The position numbers were made by a program, and so were the translations under genes. A DNA stretch of 63,718 nt, taken from contig VHDF01000022.1 in the NCBI GenBank assembly GCA_016871495.1, positions 1 to 63,718 of the forward strand, given 5' to 3'. The notes below the pieces were generated by a model. That model was given only the letters and a program-made list of their open reading frames with translations, did not search any database and was not told the origin of the DNA. Below, piece after piece: positions 1 through 10,200 of the stretch (position 1 is its first letter; each line of letters begins with the position of its first letter). The DNA is from Verrucomicrobiota bacterium (GTDB lineage: Bacteria > Verrucomicrobiota > Verrucomicrobiia > Limisphaerales > VHDF01).

Positions 1-671
1 CCCCAAACTCCATCCCGCGAATCATGAATGGGAACCAGTTTCTTGCCCGCCGCGTCCACCTTGCACAAGACCGCCTTCTTCGGCGACGCGGCATCCACCA
101 GGCTGCAATACTCGTTGGGGTGATGGATTTCTCCTTCCGGCAGATCGAGTTCCTCGCGGACCTTGAATTGCGCGATCAAATCCGCCGTCACCACCCGCTC
201 GCTCAACCCCGTGTAGAGATCTTGCAGTTCCACCCGGTCGTTTTCGTAGTCCTCCGCCGCCAATCCCAGGGTATCCGCCTTGATCCGCAGATTGATATCC
301 TTGGTCACCAGGATGGTTGGCACGTCCGCATGCGCTCTCTGCAGCGCCAGCGCTTGCGCGATGATTCTGCTGTCCACGCTTTTGTCGCTTTGCCCGCCGT
401 TGCCCGGCATCCCGTCTTTGTCTTGAAAGACAATCTTGAGCACCCCCCCGTTCTGTAACGGCACCCCCTCGCTTAACCGGCCCTGGCCGCGCAAACTGTC
501 CAGCATCCTGGACACGGACCGCGCATTCTGGCCCAACTCGCTGCGCTCACGCTTGAAGCGATCGATCTCCTCGATCACTTCGATGGGAATCAACACATGG
601 TTCTGTTTGAACCGCAGAAGCGAGTTGGGATCGTGGAGGAGAACATTGGTGTCCAGGAGGTAATTCTTCAC
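1..671 (-). CDS. PhoH-like ATPase with N-terminal PIN domain (3' end beyond window)
   Basis: Reading the minus strand from GTG at 671 gives a continuous frame to the window edge (about 223 codons). It opens with MKNYLLDTNVLLHDP, the acidic N-terminal motif of a PIN nuclease domain, followed by VIPIEVIEEIDRFKRE-like sequence and a later LVTKDINLRIKAD segment, also typical of PIN folds. PIN fused to a PhoH P-loop ATPase is the YlaK-type family, linked to RNA metabolism. The ATPase half would lie outside the window, so the fusion is inferred. The GTG start overlaps the TGA of the upstream GST gene (GTGA), which fixes the start and implies translational coupling. Confidence 0.8.
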   Translation of the reverse strand, partial: MKNYLLDTNVLLHDPNSLLRFKQNHVLIPIEVIEEIDRFKRERSELGQNARSVSRMLDSLRGQGRLSEGVPLQNGGVLKIVFQDKDGMPGNGGQSDKSVDSRIIAQALALQRAHADVPTILVTKDINLRIKADTLGLAAEDYENDRVELQDLYTGLSERVVTADLIAQFKVREELDLPEGEIHHPNEYCSLVDAASPKKAVLCKVDAAGKKLVPIHDSRDGVW

Positions 672-1333
672 GTGCGACGCTGAATTTGAATCTGATGCAT
701 GCGTTGATGCCAGTTCGCCACCCGGGGCAGCCGCCTCGGCATCGTGTAATGGCCTGAATAAAGAAAATTGGCGAGCATGCCGTAAAGATCGAAATCGACG
801 AAGAGCGGACGCTCCGTCAGCAGAAACGTGCGCTGCTCCAACATCCGCTCGCAAGGCCCCAAGGCCGCCTCCAGCCGTCCCAGCCAGAGCTTCTGCTCGG
901 ACCGCCATTGCTCCAAGCATCCGCGCCCGAATTTGCGCTCCTTGTGCCTCACAAACCGGCACCGGTCCGAGGGTTCCACCATCTCCTCCCAGTAAATGTC
1001 ATTGAGCCGGAATCCCGCATCCTCCACCGGCCCCTCGCAATGCCGCCACAACACCTGCTGCACGCCCTCCCAATCCGGCGGAAACAACCCAAGCTGAAAC
1101 TTGGATTCCAAATACTTCGCGATCACCTGGGAATCCGCGTCCGTCTCGAAGATGACCTGGCTCCCATCCTTCAACACCGGGACCTGGTAATAACGTTCCT
1201 TGGTGAGCTTCCAAACCAAGTCCCGGTCGCCATTCGGGATGTTTCGCACTCGAAAAGGAATGCGCGCCGCCTCCATGATCCGGCGCTGGACCAGACAAAA
1301 CGGGCTCCACGGAAATTGAATCAACTCCAGCAT
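668..1333 (-). CDS. Glutathione S-transferase family protein
   Basis: A 221-residue protein with a thioredoxin-fold GST N-terminal domain (residues about 1-80). FPWSPFC near residue 7 sits where the catalytic Ser/Cys motif of GSTs lies, and VPVLKDG...IFETDADSQVIAKYL matches the glutathione-binding cis-Pro and E/S-x-D region. The C-terminal half is helical, as in GSTs. Substrate is unknown. It lies 7 bp downstream of the sialidase-like gene and overlaps the start of the PhoH-like gene, so it is an operon member, though its link to these neighbours is unclear. Confidence 0.75.
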   Translation of the reverse strand: MLELIQFPWSPFCLVQRRIMEAARIPFRVRNIPNGDRDLVWKLTKERYYQVPVLKDGSQVIFETDADSQVIAKYLESKFQLGLFPPDWEGVQQVLWRHCEGPVEDAGFRLNDIYWEEMVEPSDRCRFVRHKERKFGRGCLEQWRSEQKLWLGRLEAALGPCERMLEQRTFLLTERPLFVDFDLYGMLANFLYSGHYTMPRRLPRVANWHQRMHQIQIQRRT

Positions 1334-1340
1334 GCCGGGT

Positions 1341-2471
1341 TCAACGCATTGCCAGCTTCCGCGGATCGACCACCACGTGCCGGATCTTTTGCCGCTTCCA
1401 AGTGTAGGTCAGGTGGACTTTTCCATCCCGCGTTTGCAGAATTGCCGGATACGAGAACTCTCCCGGCTCGGATTCCAAAACCCAAGAACTCTCCCACGCC
1501 ACGCCGTCCCGGGACAAGGCGAGGTTCAGCGGACTGCGCCCGCGCGGGGTATGATTGTAAATCACCAATTGCCGCCCGTCCTTCAGGGTCACCGCGTCCA
1601 AACCACTGTTCGGATTGGGCAAAGCGGTCCGGGTCATTGGACCCCAGGTGCGCCCTCCATCCTCCGACCAGCTCTGCGTGACCGCTTGCTGCCGGCTGCG
1701 ACACAGGATTTGCAAGCGCCCCTCCGGGTGGAACAACACGGCCGGTTGAATGGCTCCGAATTCCTTGCCATCGTTCAGAACCTCGGTCTTCTTCCATTGC
1801 CGCGCGTCGCGCGTGCTTTCCATGTGGACGCGCCACCCCTCGTGCTCGGTGCTGGAAGGACAAAGCAACGTCCCGTCCTTCAACCAAACCGCCTTGTTCT
1901 TGATGGGCCCCAAAATGCCCTCGGGCAAACGGCGCGGCTCAGACCAGGTGCGCCCTTGATTCGAAGATTCTATCATCATGCCCCACCACTGCCGTGGATT
2001 GGGCCCCACTTTGTAAAACAACCAGGTCTTCCCTGACGACGTCTGCGTCAGGACGGGGTTCCAGCACGGGAAACGCCTGCCGTCGGACTGTTTGCCATCG
2101 GCCACCTCTACCGGTTTGGTCCAGGTACCACCCTGGAGCCGGGCAACCCAAATGCCCACGTCCGGGTTGCCCTCGGCGGTGCCGCCGAACCACGAAGCCA
2201 GGATTCCCTCACGCGTCTCCACGAGAGTGGAAGCATGGCAGGAAGGGAAGGGAGCGGTCTCGTAAATGAACCGGCTCGACAGCACGGGTGAAGCTCCTGA
2301 GGACTGGCTCCCTGTCCCGCGCCCGGCGCAACCAGTGGCGCCCAACCACACGAAGACCGCGAAAACCGCCCCCCCTTGCCTGAGCCAAGTGCCGGCCAGA
2401 GCCAAACTCCTCCTGGGAGTCGCTCGCGCCTTCAACCCGGCTCGATGGGTGACAGCCATTTTGAAGAACAT
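1341..2471 (-). CDS. Sialidase-like (BNR repeat) lipoprotein
   Basis: A 376-residue secreted protein. The N-terminus has a basic stretch, a hydrophobic core and a lipobox (GATGC, Cys about residue 48), so it is probably an outer-surface lipoprotein. The mature part resembles exo-alpha-sialidase-like six-bladed propellers: CHASTLVETREGILASWFGG is the typical first blade, and Asp-box-like SxDGGRTW and SNQGRTWSEP motifs follow. It may hydrolyse sialic acid or another glycan; many homologues in this phylum are uncharacterised. Its ATG overlaps the TAA of the upstream SASA esterase by one base (TAATG), pointing to co-translation and a joint glycan-processing role. Confidence 0.75.
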   Translation of the reverse strand: MFFKMAVTHRAGLKARATPRRSLALAGTWLRQGGAVFAVFVWLGATGCAGRGTGSQSSGASPVLSSRFIYETAPFPSCHASTLVETREGILASWFGGTAEGNPDVGIWVARLQGGTWTKPVEVADGKQSDGRRFPCWNPVLTQTSSGKTWLFYKVGPNPRQWWGMMIESSNQGRTWSEPRRLPEGILGPIKNKAVWLKDGTLLCPSSTEHEGWRVHMESTRDARQWKKTEVLNDGKEFGAIQPAVLFHPEGRLQILCRSRQQAVTQSWSEDGGRTWGPMTRTALPNPNSGLDAVTLKDGRQLVIYNHTPRGRSPLNLALSRDGVAWESSWVLESEPGEFSYPAILQTRDGKVHLTYTWKRQKIRHVVVDPRKLAMR

Positions 2472-4015
2472 TACCGCTTCGGCTTCGTCACCATCGGGAA
2501 GTCATCCGTTCGGAACGGCGAAGCCGGCAGCCCAGCGCTGTTGTAAAGGTTCACCACCGGGAACTCGTGCCATCCGAACCGAACCGCCACAGGAAGCGGC
2601 ACGTCCGGACTCTCCACCACCACTTTTTGGCCCTGGATCGCCGCTTTGGCCCAGACGAATTTCTTGTCCGCGCCCGCGATCGAGAAACCCGTCAGCTCTC
2701 CTCCGCGCGCTTCCAGCCCATTCCCGACATGCGAAAAGTCGATTTCAATCCGGCTCCCTTTCCTGGCCATCGAACGGTAAATGGGTCCGCTGTGAAGAAT
2801 CTTCTCGCCATAGGCAATGCGTCGAGCCGCCAAGGCGAGCCGCTCGCCGGCGGGAGCTTTCTTCGCGGGATGGATGTCGTCCTTGTCCCCGGCATCGGTG
2901 ATCACGGCCATGCCAACTCGCGGCAAGGTTGTGGTGGCCAGGGCCTGCGCCTCGCGTAACTCGGCCCAATCACTCTCCACCGGTTCCTTCGTGATCTCCT
3001 CCAGGCTGCGCTTGCGATTCTTGTCCCAAGGCGCCAGTTGCACCAACAGGAAGGGGAACGGTCCCTGACCCCAATCGTCCCGCCAATTTTGAATCATGTC
3101 GGCGAACAACGAACGGTACTGATGAGCCCTTCCTGCATTCGACTCTCCCTGATACCAAATGGCGCCTTGCACCGCGTACGGAATCAAGGGGGCAATCATG
3201 CCGTTGTAAAGCTCGCCCGGCGTCCAAAACGGAGGCTGAGGTGGCTTGGCGTCACCCGCCGTCCCCGCCTGCTTCGCGGCTAAAAACTTTTCCCGATCCT
3301 CGACGAACTTCGAGTAGGCGTTGTTGTAATTCTCGATGATGCTCGTCCGGTAATCGTCCTTCGCGCTCAGAAGATCATGCCGTATCCAGGCCTCGGCGGG
3401 AGAGCCGCCCCAGGAGGTGTGGATCAATCCCACCGGCACGCCGAGTGCCTTTTGCAAATCCCGCCCGAAATAATAGGCCACCGCTGAAAAACTCTTCACC
3501 GTCTCCGGCCCCGATTCCACCCACTTGCTGGGCACGTTCGCAGCCGGACTGGCTGATTTCCGCTTGGGCACCGTGTAAAGCCGGAGATTCGGATTTGCCG
3601 AATTCGCGATGTCCTGATCGGGCTGGAACGATCGGGTCATCGGCCATTCCATGTTGGACTGGCCCGAACAAAACCAAACCTCGCCCACCAGCACATCACG
3701 GACTTCCAATCGATTGTGACCCGCGACCTTGAGCGTTTCCGGCCCGCTCGCCTTCTGGGGCGGCAATTTCACCATCCACTTGCCGTCCTTGGTGGTCGCG
3801 CTCAGTTTGACCCCCCGAAATTCCACGGTGACCTTCTCGCCTTCGTCGGCCCATCCCCACACCGGCACGGGGCGTCCTCGCTGCATGACCATGTGATCGG
3901 TGAACAAGGAGGAAAGCCGGACGTCGGCGGAGGCTTGGCCGGCGAGCCCAAGCAGGGCCACCCCGGCGGCCCGAAGGGAAAACCATGGAAAGAAGAGGTG
4001 GCGCTCGGAAATCAT
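2471..4015 (-). CDS. Sialate O-acetylesterase family (SASA, SGNH) protein
   Basis: 514 residues from ATG 4015. The start was chosen because the longer in-frame extension to 4486 reads through intergenic repeat A1 and codes for nothing recognisable. The protein begins with a signal peptide (hydrophobic LRAAGVALLGLAGQASA). Its domain opens with LSSLFTDHMVMQRGRPVPVWG, then block I FCSGQSNMEWPM (nucleophile Ser), WYQGESNAGRAHQY and a late DIHPAKKAPAGERLALAAR (catalytic Asp/His). These are the hallmarks of the 9-O-acetylesterase family, which removes acetyl esters from sialic acid or plant glycans. It is the first gene of an operon with the sialidase-like lipoprotein. Confidence 0.88.
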   Translation of the reverse strand: MISERHLFFPWFSLRAAGVALLGLAGQASADVRLSSLFTDHMVMQRGRPVPVWGWADEGEKVTVEFRGVKLSATTKDGKWMVKLPPQKASGPETLKVAGHNRLEVRDVLVGEVWFCSGQSNMEWPMTRSFQPDQDIANSANPNLRLYTVPKRKSASPAANVPSKWVESGPETVKSFSAVAYYFGRDLQKALGVPVGLIHTSWGGSPAEAWIRHDLLSAKDDYRTSIIENYNNAYSKFVEDREKFLAAKQAGTAGDAKPPQPPFWTPGELYNGMIAPLIPYAVQGAIWYQGESNAGRAHQYRSLFADMIQNWRDDWGQGPFPFLLVQLAPWDKNRKRSLEEITKEPVESDWAELREAQALATTTLPRVGMAVITDAGDKDDIHPAKKAPAGERLALAARRIAYGEKILHSGPIYRSMARKGSRIEIDFSHVGNGLEARGGELTGFSIAGADKKFVWAKAAIQGQKVVVESPDVPLPVAVRFGWHEFPVVNLYNSAGLPASPFRTDDFPMVTKPKR

Positions 4016-4079
4016 GGCCTCACTGCAACCAAAGGCCGCTCCTGCGTCAACCTTGAAACCGCGGTGGGCCGGGAGGTCG

Positions 4080-4290
4080 GTGCATCCAGAGGTTGTCGGT
4101 GACCGGGTCGTCGTGGTAACGCAGACAGCCCTGTCTGCTGTGGCGCAGGCTGCCCAGCCTGCGGGGCGACGAAGGGACCAGGCGCGTGAAGTGCATGGAG
4201 GGCCTCGTTCTTCACCCGCCGGGCCGACTGGCAGTCGGCGATACGGCAGGCTGGGCAGCCTGCGCCACACTACAGACCACTTCGGGATGC
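4080..4290 (+). repeat. Intergenic repeat family A, copy A1
   Basis: One of five copies of a roughly 210-bp element that fills the spacer 4016-4434 (no gene seen there). It is a string of hairpins: GCAGACAG/CTGTCTGC at 4121-4138, GCAGGCTG/CAGCCTGC at 4145-4162, GCCGACT/AGTCGGC at 4223-4239 and GCAGGCTG/CAGCCTGC at 4246-4263. Both ends carry a ggatgca-like sequence. Copies A2-A5 lie at 5389, 12848, 13961 and 42766. Confidence 0.85.
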
Positions 4291-4307
4291 ACGGCCGGGA
4301 GGTCGGT

Positions 4308-4352
4308 GCATCCGCAAGTTTTGGGAGCGCGCCGTTCACGGCGCTTTTACGC
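4308..4352 (+). repeat. Repeat family D, copy D1
   Basis: A short element containing GGAGCGCGCCGTTCACGGCGC, directly after A1. In reverse complement the core gccgtgaacggcgcgctcc recurs at about 57705 and 60680, and a diverged form occurs at about 23650. The core is itself nearly palindromic (GCGCCGT/ACGGCGC). Confidence 0.6.
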
Positions 4353-4434
4353 TCGCGCCCATCGGCCGCGGCGATCTCCTCCCGCTCCAGCGCCCGCCCT
4401 GGGTGGAAGCCTTCGCTTTGAGAAGCGTTGCCGA

Positions 4435-5295
4435 TTAAGGATAGGTGCCTTCCTTGATGGAGACGGTCGTGTTCTCGGACATCCACAACACGTCGGGCAA
4501 CGAGTCACCCGCCGGGCCGAGCGGCAGCGCGAGCACGGGGTTTCCATTCCGAACCGGCACCTTGATGCGGGAACCGCGCCACTTGTGAATCTCCGAATGG
4601 CCATCGGCAAAAGAAAAACCGCACGCGCCATTGTGATAGGAAGCCGGCACATCGATAATCTGCGCGTTCTTGGCACCGGGAAGCGCCATCTGAACCGCGA
4701 ACGCAGGGTCGTTGACACTGTCGGGATGTTCATCCACCAGCACCCAGGTCTTGACCGGATTCACGATCGAGCTCGCTTTGCCATACACGCGCCAAGTCGA
4801 CCCTGGCAGCCAGGTTCCATCGTCGAAGACCTGGCTCATGGAGTTGCTGCGCACCCTCGGAACTTTCTGGCCCGAGCTGTTTCGGACCGTGACCTTGTCC
4901 GCCGGACATTTCCAGATCGACAGGCTCTGACCGATGTAGGGCATGAGTGGGCTCTTGACGATATCCACGTTCGGATCCCAGTTCGCGGGCGCGCTCGAAT
5001 AGTCCACCCACCCCTTCACCCACACCGTGCGCCTGGGAACCGGAATGTCGCGCGACAGCGTCAGATGGTCGTCCGAATCATCCGCATAAAGCCTCCATCC
5101 CAGCATCATTTGGCGCAGGTTGTTCAGGCAGCCGATGCCTTGCGCCTTGGTTTTCGACTTCGACAGCGCCGGCAACAGCATGCCTGCGAGGATCGCGATA
5201 ATGGCGATAACGACGAGCAACTCGATCAAAGTGAAGCCCCGCCGGGAATTGCAGGGAGCCTCCGAAGGGAAGAGGGCGGTTCTCATGGTTTTCAT
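4435..5295 (-). CDS. Prepilin-type N-terminal domain secreted protein (pseudopilin-like)
   Basis: 286 residues from ATG 5295, which has AGGA just upstream; an upstream ATG at 5319 is possible. A short basic leader (CNSRRG) precedes FTLIELLVV and a roughly 20-residue hydrophobic helix, the class III signal cleaved by prepilin peptidase PilD. The body has conserved [19 protein letters not shown] and a late [20 protein letters not shown] motif, the H-x-G-x-x-FADGH signature of the DUF1559-like families expanded in Verrucomicrobiota and Planctomycetes. Function is unknown; surface or type II secretion-associated pseudopilins are presumed. It is bracketed by repeats A1 and A2. Confidence 0.85.
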   Translation of the reverse strand: MKTMRTALFPSEAPCNSRRGFTLIELLVVIAIIAILAGMLLPALSKSKTKAQGIGCLNNLRQMMLGWRLYADDSDDHLTLSRDIPVPRRTVWVKGWVDYSSAPANWDPNVDIVKSPLMPYIGQSLSIWKCPADKVTVRNSSGQKVPRVRSNSMSQVFDDGTWLPGSTWRVYGKASSIVNPVKTWVLVDEHPDSVNDPAFAVQMALPGAKNAQIIDVPASYHNGACGFSFADGHSEIHKWRGSRIKVPVRNGNPVLALPLGPAGDSLPDVLWMSENTTVSIKEGTYP

Positions 5296-5388
5296 GGATC
5301 CTGGAGTCTGAGTGAGCATCCAAGTGTTCTTCCTTCTCCCGTCGAAGATCAATCACGAAAACGAACGTGGCGAAGGAGCCGGTGCCTC

Positions 5389-5494
5389 CCGAAGTGGTCT
5401 GTCGTGTGGCGCAGGCTGGGCAGCCTGCGCCACAGCAGACAGAGTTGTCTGCGTTACCTCGACGGCCCGGTCACCGATAACCTGCGGATGCGCC
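5389..5494 (-). repeat. Repeat family A, short copy A2
   Basis: A minus-oriented, internally deleted copy of family A (about 105 bp). It keeps the outer GCAGGCTG/CAGCCTGC hairpin and the GCAGACAG/TTGTCTGC hairpin but lacks the middle GGCCCGGCGGGTGAAGAA segment. It lies in the 530-bp gene-free spacer 5296-5824. Confidence 0.75.
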
Positions 5495-5649
5495 GGTCGT
5501 TCAGTAGTTCTCATTTTAGCCTGGGGCGCGGCGTTCCACCGCCGTCCCACGTTTTCAGAGGGTGATCAAGATGGGCTGCGGTGGAACGCAGCCCTCCCGG
5601 CGTGGTTCCTCGTCCCAAGGCGAGTCCAAGATGGGAGGTGACGATTCTT

Positions 5650-5756
5650 CAACCTCCCGACTAACTTGATGGTGAACTGAATCACCTTTCCGCACCCCGG
5701 CCCGGCGGAGTTCTTTTGCTGGAAACGGCAATTCAGCAGCGTCCAGGTGCGCCAAG
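5650..5756 (+). repeat. Repeat family B, copy B1
   Basis: Starts with CCTCCCGACTAACTTGATGG and continues through CCGCACCCCGGCCCGGCGGAG to AAACGGCAATTCAG. The same order of blocks recurs at 16825 (+) and 37062 (-), with a partial copy at 26682. Its reverse-strand translation gives a recurrent spurious peptide (NSAGPGCG...FTIKLVGR), so short ORFs here should not be called genes. Confidence 0.8.
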
Positions 5757-5820
5757 TCCTTTGCCGCCCAGATTTTGCGAGAGATCGATGCTGATCAATT
5801 CCCTTTTCCAGGCTGACCGA
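5757..5820 (+). repeat. Repeat E, copy E1
   Basis: Contains CTTTGCCGCCCAGATTTTGC, a GATGC-GATCA block and TTTTCCAGG. A similar 65-bp segment occurs at 63355-63420. Both copies lie immediately beyond the 3' end of a minus-strand gene. Confidence 0.55.
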
Positions 5821-5824
5821 TTGG

Positions 5825-7273
5825 TCAGGCAAACACGTCTTGGATGACGCGCGCGCCCTCGAATCCCGTAAGTCGTTGGTCCAGTCCTTGAAAGCGGTAG
5901 GTCAATTTTTCGTGATCAAGCCCCGCTGCGGCCAGCAAGGTGGCATGCAGATCCCGAACGTGAACCTTGTCCACAGCGGCGCGAAGGCCGATCTCGTCCG
6001 TCTGGCCGTAATGGAATCCGCCCCGCAATCCTCCTCCGGCCATCCACACGGTGAACGCGTGCGGGTTGTGGTCGCGACCCGGCTTGTCGCCCTTTTGGGA
6101 GACGGGGAGGCGTCCGAATTCGCCGCCCCAGACCACCAGTGTCTGGTCGAGAAGGCCGCGTTGCGCGAGGTCTTCCAGCAGCGCCGCCACGGGTTGGTCG
6201 GTTTCGCCGGCGAATCCCTTGTGGTTGCCCACGAGATCGGCGTGGCAATCCCAGCTCAGTTGATTGTCCATGCCGCCGGAATAGATCTGAACGAAGCGAA
6301 CGCCACGTTCGACCATGCGCCGCGCGGTGAGGCATTGGGCGGCGAAATGCGAGCAATGTTTGAGATCGAGCCCGTAGAGTTTCCGGATGTGTTCGGGTTC
6401 TCGCGTCACGTCGAAGGTCTCCGGGGCGGCCGTCTGCATGCGGTAGGCGAGCTCAAAACTCTCGATGCGCGCCGCGAGTTGATGTTCCAGGGCGCCCTTG
6501 GGCAGCGAGCGCTGATTGAGTTTTCCGAGCAGGGAAAGTTGAGCACGCTGCTGGTCTTCCGTCAGGTCGGACGGCGGTCTTAAATTATCCATGGGCTCCC
6601 CTTGTGGGCGCAGCCAGGTTCCTTGATAAACGCTGGGGAGGAATCCCGCGGTCCAGTTGTTGGCGTTCCCTTTGGGAAGACCCCGATTCATGGGATCGCT
6701 CATGACCACGAAACTGGGCAGGCAATCGCTCTCCGAACCGAGCCCGTATGTGATCCAGGAACCCACAGACGGAAACCCCATGCGCGTCGTGCCGGTGTTC
6801 ATCATGAACAGGGCCGGGGAATGATTGTTCGACTGTGTCCAGCAGGAATGAAGGAACGTCATTTTGTCGGCATGCCTGGACAAGTGGGGAAACAATTCGC
6901 TGATCCAGGTGCCGGACTGCCCGTGCTGCTGCCAAGCGAATGGGGATTTCATGAGCGGTCCCACGGCGTCCTGAAAAAAGCCGGTCTTGTTGTCGAAACC
7001 GTCGAGCTTCACCCCGTCTTTCTTCACCAGTTCGGGTTTATAGTCCCAGGTGTCCACCTGACTGGGGCCCCCGTTGGCGAAAATCCAAATCACGGATTTT
7101 GCCTTTCCGGGGAAATGAGGTTTCTTGGGCGAAAGCGGGTTGGCGATACTGGCGAGGGCATCGGAGCGGTCGAGCATGCTCGCCAGGGCGACCCAGCCCA
7201 AGCCGCCACCTGCTCGTTGCAACCAGGCGCGCCGGTTCAGGAATTCGGGCTGGGAGGGGAAACGGTGGTTCAT
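5825..7273 (-). CDS. DUF1501 family protein (sulfatase-like fold, secreted)
   Basis: 482 residues from ATG 7273, which lies 13 bp after the stop of the PSD1 gene; a start at 7303 would overlap it. The N-terminus NRRAWLQRAGGGLGW is twin-arginine-like, suggesting Tat export. The body has the DUF1501 signature KSVIWIFANGGPSQVDTWDYKP, an alkaline-phosphatase/sulfatase-superfamily fold, with late WGGEFGRLP and DHNPHAFTVWMAGGG motifs. DUF1501 genes nearly always sit beside PSCyt/DUF1553 genes in Verrucomicrobiota and Planctomycetes, as here; the pair is thought to act in periplasmic degradation of complex organics, but no substrate is established. Confidence 0.88.
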   Translation of the reverse strand: MNHRFPSQPEFLNRRAWLQRAGGGLGWVALASMLDRSDALASIANPLSPKKPHFPGKAKSVIWIFANGGPSQVDTWDYKPELVKKDGVKLDGFDNKTGFFQDAVGPLMKSPFAWQQHGQSGTWISELFPHLSRHADKMTFLHSCWTQSNNHSPALFMMNTGTTRMGFPSVGSWITYGLGSESDCLPSFVVMSDPMNRGLPKGNANNWTAGFLPSVYQGTWLRPQGEPMDNLRPPSDLTEDQQRAQLSLLGKLNQRSLPKGALEHQLAARIESFELAYRMQTAAPETFDVTREPEHIRKLYGLDLKHCSHFAAQCLTARRMVERGVRFVQIYSGGMDNQLSWDCHADLVGNHKGFAGETDQPVAALLEDLAQRGLLDQTLVVWGGEFGRLPVSQKGDKPGRDHNPHAFTVWMAGGGLRGGFHYGQTDEIGLRAAVDKVHVRDLHATLLAAAGLDHEKLTYRFQGLDQRLTGFEGARVIQDVFA

Positions 7274-7286
7274 CTTGGATCGAGGG

Positions 7287-10200
7287 TTAGGGGATGTAGG
7301 CAAACTCGTTCAGGCCGAAGAGTACCTGGCAAAAATCGGCGAGGGCCAGCACGCGAGCCTCGGCCTTGCCCTGGCCTTCATGACTCTTCCATTGAGCGAG
7401 CACAAAATCAGAACTCTCACGCAGTTCGTCGGAGGTTGGACTCCGTCCGAGCGCGCGTCGGAATCCGATCGAAATCGGGTTGGCGATACTGGATCCCGAT
7501 GGATGTTCGAGCGCCAGGGAGCGGGCGAACGCTTTGGCCCAATCACGGACTTGCGGGCCGTTCATGAGGAACAGGGCTTGCGGTGCGACCGTGGTGGTGG
7601 GACGGGCGGCTTGGCTGACGAGCGGTTCAGGCAGATCGAAGGCCACCATCGATCCGACCAAGCGGCTTCGTTTGACGGTGAAGTAGATGCTGCGCCGCCG
7701 ACTCGTTTCGTCGAACGTGCCCGGTCCGAAGGGAGTGCGATCCAGGACACCGCTGACCGCGAGCATCGAGTCCCGGATGGCCTCGCCTTCCAATCGCCGC
7801 GGAGTTCGGCGGGTCCACGTCCGATTTTCGGGGTCCGCGGATTCCTTGCGCGGGTCGGGGGCCGCGCTTTGGAGGTAGGCCGCGCTGGTCATGATCAATT
7901 GATGCACGGGTTTCAAGCGCCAGCCGTGCCGGATCAGTTCGGAGGCCAGCCAGTCGAGCAGGTCGGGATGCGTGGGGGCTTCGCCGGTCTTGCCGAAATC
8001 GTTGGGAGATCGGACCAGGCCCTCACCGAAATGATGCTGCCAAAGCCGGTTGACGATGACCCGCGCGGCCAGGGCGCCGGCTCCGTTTTCCGTGTCGGTC
8101 ATCCAACGGGCCAGGGCGCTGCGGCGGCCGGAGAATGGGGCGTTGGTGGGCGGCGGGCTCACCCAGAGATTCGTCCCCGGGGAGAGGACTTGAAGGAATT
8201 GTTGTTCCGCGACGCCATTTTTCAGGTCGGTGTTTCCTCGTTTGAGAATGTAGGTTTCCTTGAAGAAATCGGCGCCTTGGGAGTGCATGCGCAACGCCGG
8301 AAAGCCTTCGCCGCAGATCAGGGCGTCGACGCGTCCGTCCGGTTTTTTCTTCCGGTGCGCGTCCGTCACCGCCGCTTGAGCACGCCATGCGGGGTTGGAG
8401 AGCTTCCACCAATCAAACAGTACTTTTCGGTCCGCGGCTGTCAGATGCTTTCGGAAATCCGGAGAGCCAGATCGAGCCAGAATCGCCCCCACCGCGGGCG
8501 GCATGACCGGGCCGTCCAAGGATGGAACTGCGGCGTCGGTGACGGAGAGACGCGGGCGCCCGATGTGATGGCGGGTGTTGACTTTGAAAACGAGGCGAAC
8601 GGTGAGGGCCGTTCCCGCTTCAGCCAGGATCGGAGTCCCGAGGGTGAAGACCGCCGATTGATCCCGGCCCAACTGTGGATCCACCGCCCAGCCCGTCTTG
8701 TCGTTGTCGTCGAGGCTCCCCTGCACGCTCAAGTTCGAACGGTTCTGTTCGAACGTGGCCGCGGCTTTGGTCACGGGCACCTCGCGTGGCTTGGCTTCTC
8801 CCGGGGATCTCACGGCGAGGGAAACGCGGCTCAGGCCGAAATTGCCGTTGTCCGCCCGGCCGGGTCCATTGGCCTTGAGGCTGGGATCGGCCATCGCATC
8901 GAGGCGAAGTCCGGTGATGCTTCCCGCTGGGAGCGGGGCGATGAAAGTATACTCGTCCGCGTCCGCGTTCTTGCCTTCGGCGAGATAAGAACCGTCCTCG
9001 AGTTTGCGCAGCGTCGCTCCGCCCTTCGAGACGGCGTTCGTCCATTCGATCAGGCGCCACTCGGGTTTGGGCGCGCTTGAGGAGTAATCGGCGAGCCAGC
9101 GATGGAAGGGAGTCGAAAGCTGTTTCTCCACCCGGGCCAGTTGGCGGTCCAGCGGCTTGAGCGCAGCTTCCCAAAGCACCATTCGGCGGCGGGTCGATTC
9201 GGGGTCGAGGTCCAGGGGAATGACGCTGCGGACCGTGGTCGTGAAGGTGGAAAGCATGCGATAGTAATCGGCGGTCGGAATGGGGTCATATTTATGATCG
9301 TGACAGCGCGCGCAGCCCACGGAAAGCCCCAGGAAGGCGAGGCTGGCGGTGGAGAGCATGTCATCCATGGCGTCGTAGCGCGTTCGCTCGACTTCATTGG
9401 CCGTGATTTGGGTGGGAAAGACTCCGGCCCCGAGAAAACCGGTCGCGGTGAGGGCGAGCGGGTCTTGCGGCGCCAATTCATCGCCGGCCAATTGCCATTG
9501 GAGAAAGCGGTCGTAAGGCATGTCCGCATTCAGCGCTTTAATGACGAAGTCCCGGTAGTGGAACGCGCCTTTTCGGTCGTAATCGTGCTCGAAGCCGGAG
9601 CTTTCGGCGAACCGGGCCACATCGAGCCAGTGCCGGGCCCAACGTTCCCCGTACTCCGGGCCCTCCAGCCATCGTTCGATCAGCTTTTCCCAATGGCTGG
9701 GGGAAGGCCTTTGCTGAAACTTAGCGATCAGGGATTCCGAGGGCGGGAGGCCCGTGAGATCCAGGCTGCCTCGGCGCACCAACGACCGGGGATCCGCGAC
9801 CGGAGCCAGCGGAAGCCGCGAGTCTCGGGCTGCGTGGAGGAGAAAACGATCGATGGGGTGGGGCGGCGCCCCTCGCCACGCGGGCGGAGAGAGTTCTTTC
9901 TTCAGAGGACGAAAGGCCCACCACTGTTTGTCAGACTCGGAAACCACGGAGGCCAGGCGCGGCGGAAGTTTCCCCTCGACCAGCGGACGATCGTAGGGGG
10001 CGCCCAGGGAGATCCACTGTTCGATGAGGGCCAGATCTTCCGGGCCCAGCTTGGGCTTTTTCTCGGGCATGTGAGGTTCTTCCTCGTGGCGGAGAAGTTT
10101 GAGCATCCGGCTCTGGGAGGGTTGGAAAGGCACCACCGCGATACCCTCCGAACCGCCGCGCAACAGCCCTTCCCGTGTGGCGAGGTCGAATTCCCCTTTG

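Noticed and set aside
4016-4486. In-frame extension of the SASA esterase start by 157 codons
   Set aside because: It translates repeat A1; the signal peptide begins at 4015.
4080-5820. Possible CRISPR-like array because of several repeated blocks
   Set aside because: Blocks are long, palindromic, dispersed and of different families, with no regular spacers or cas genes.
7125-9080. A 651-codon open frame on the plus strand opposite the PSD1 gene
   Set aside because: It is antisense to a clearly conserved PSCyt1/DUF1553 protein, and its translation lacks any domain; GC-rich antisense frames are often open.
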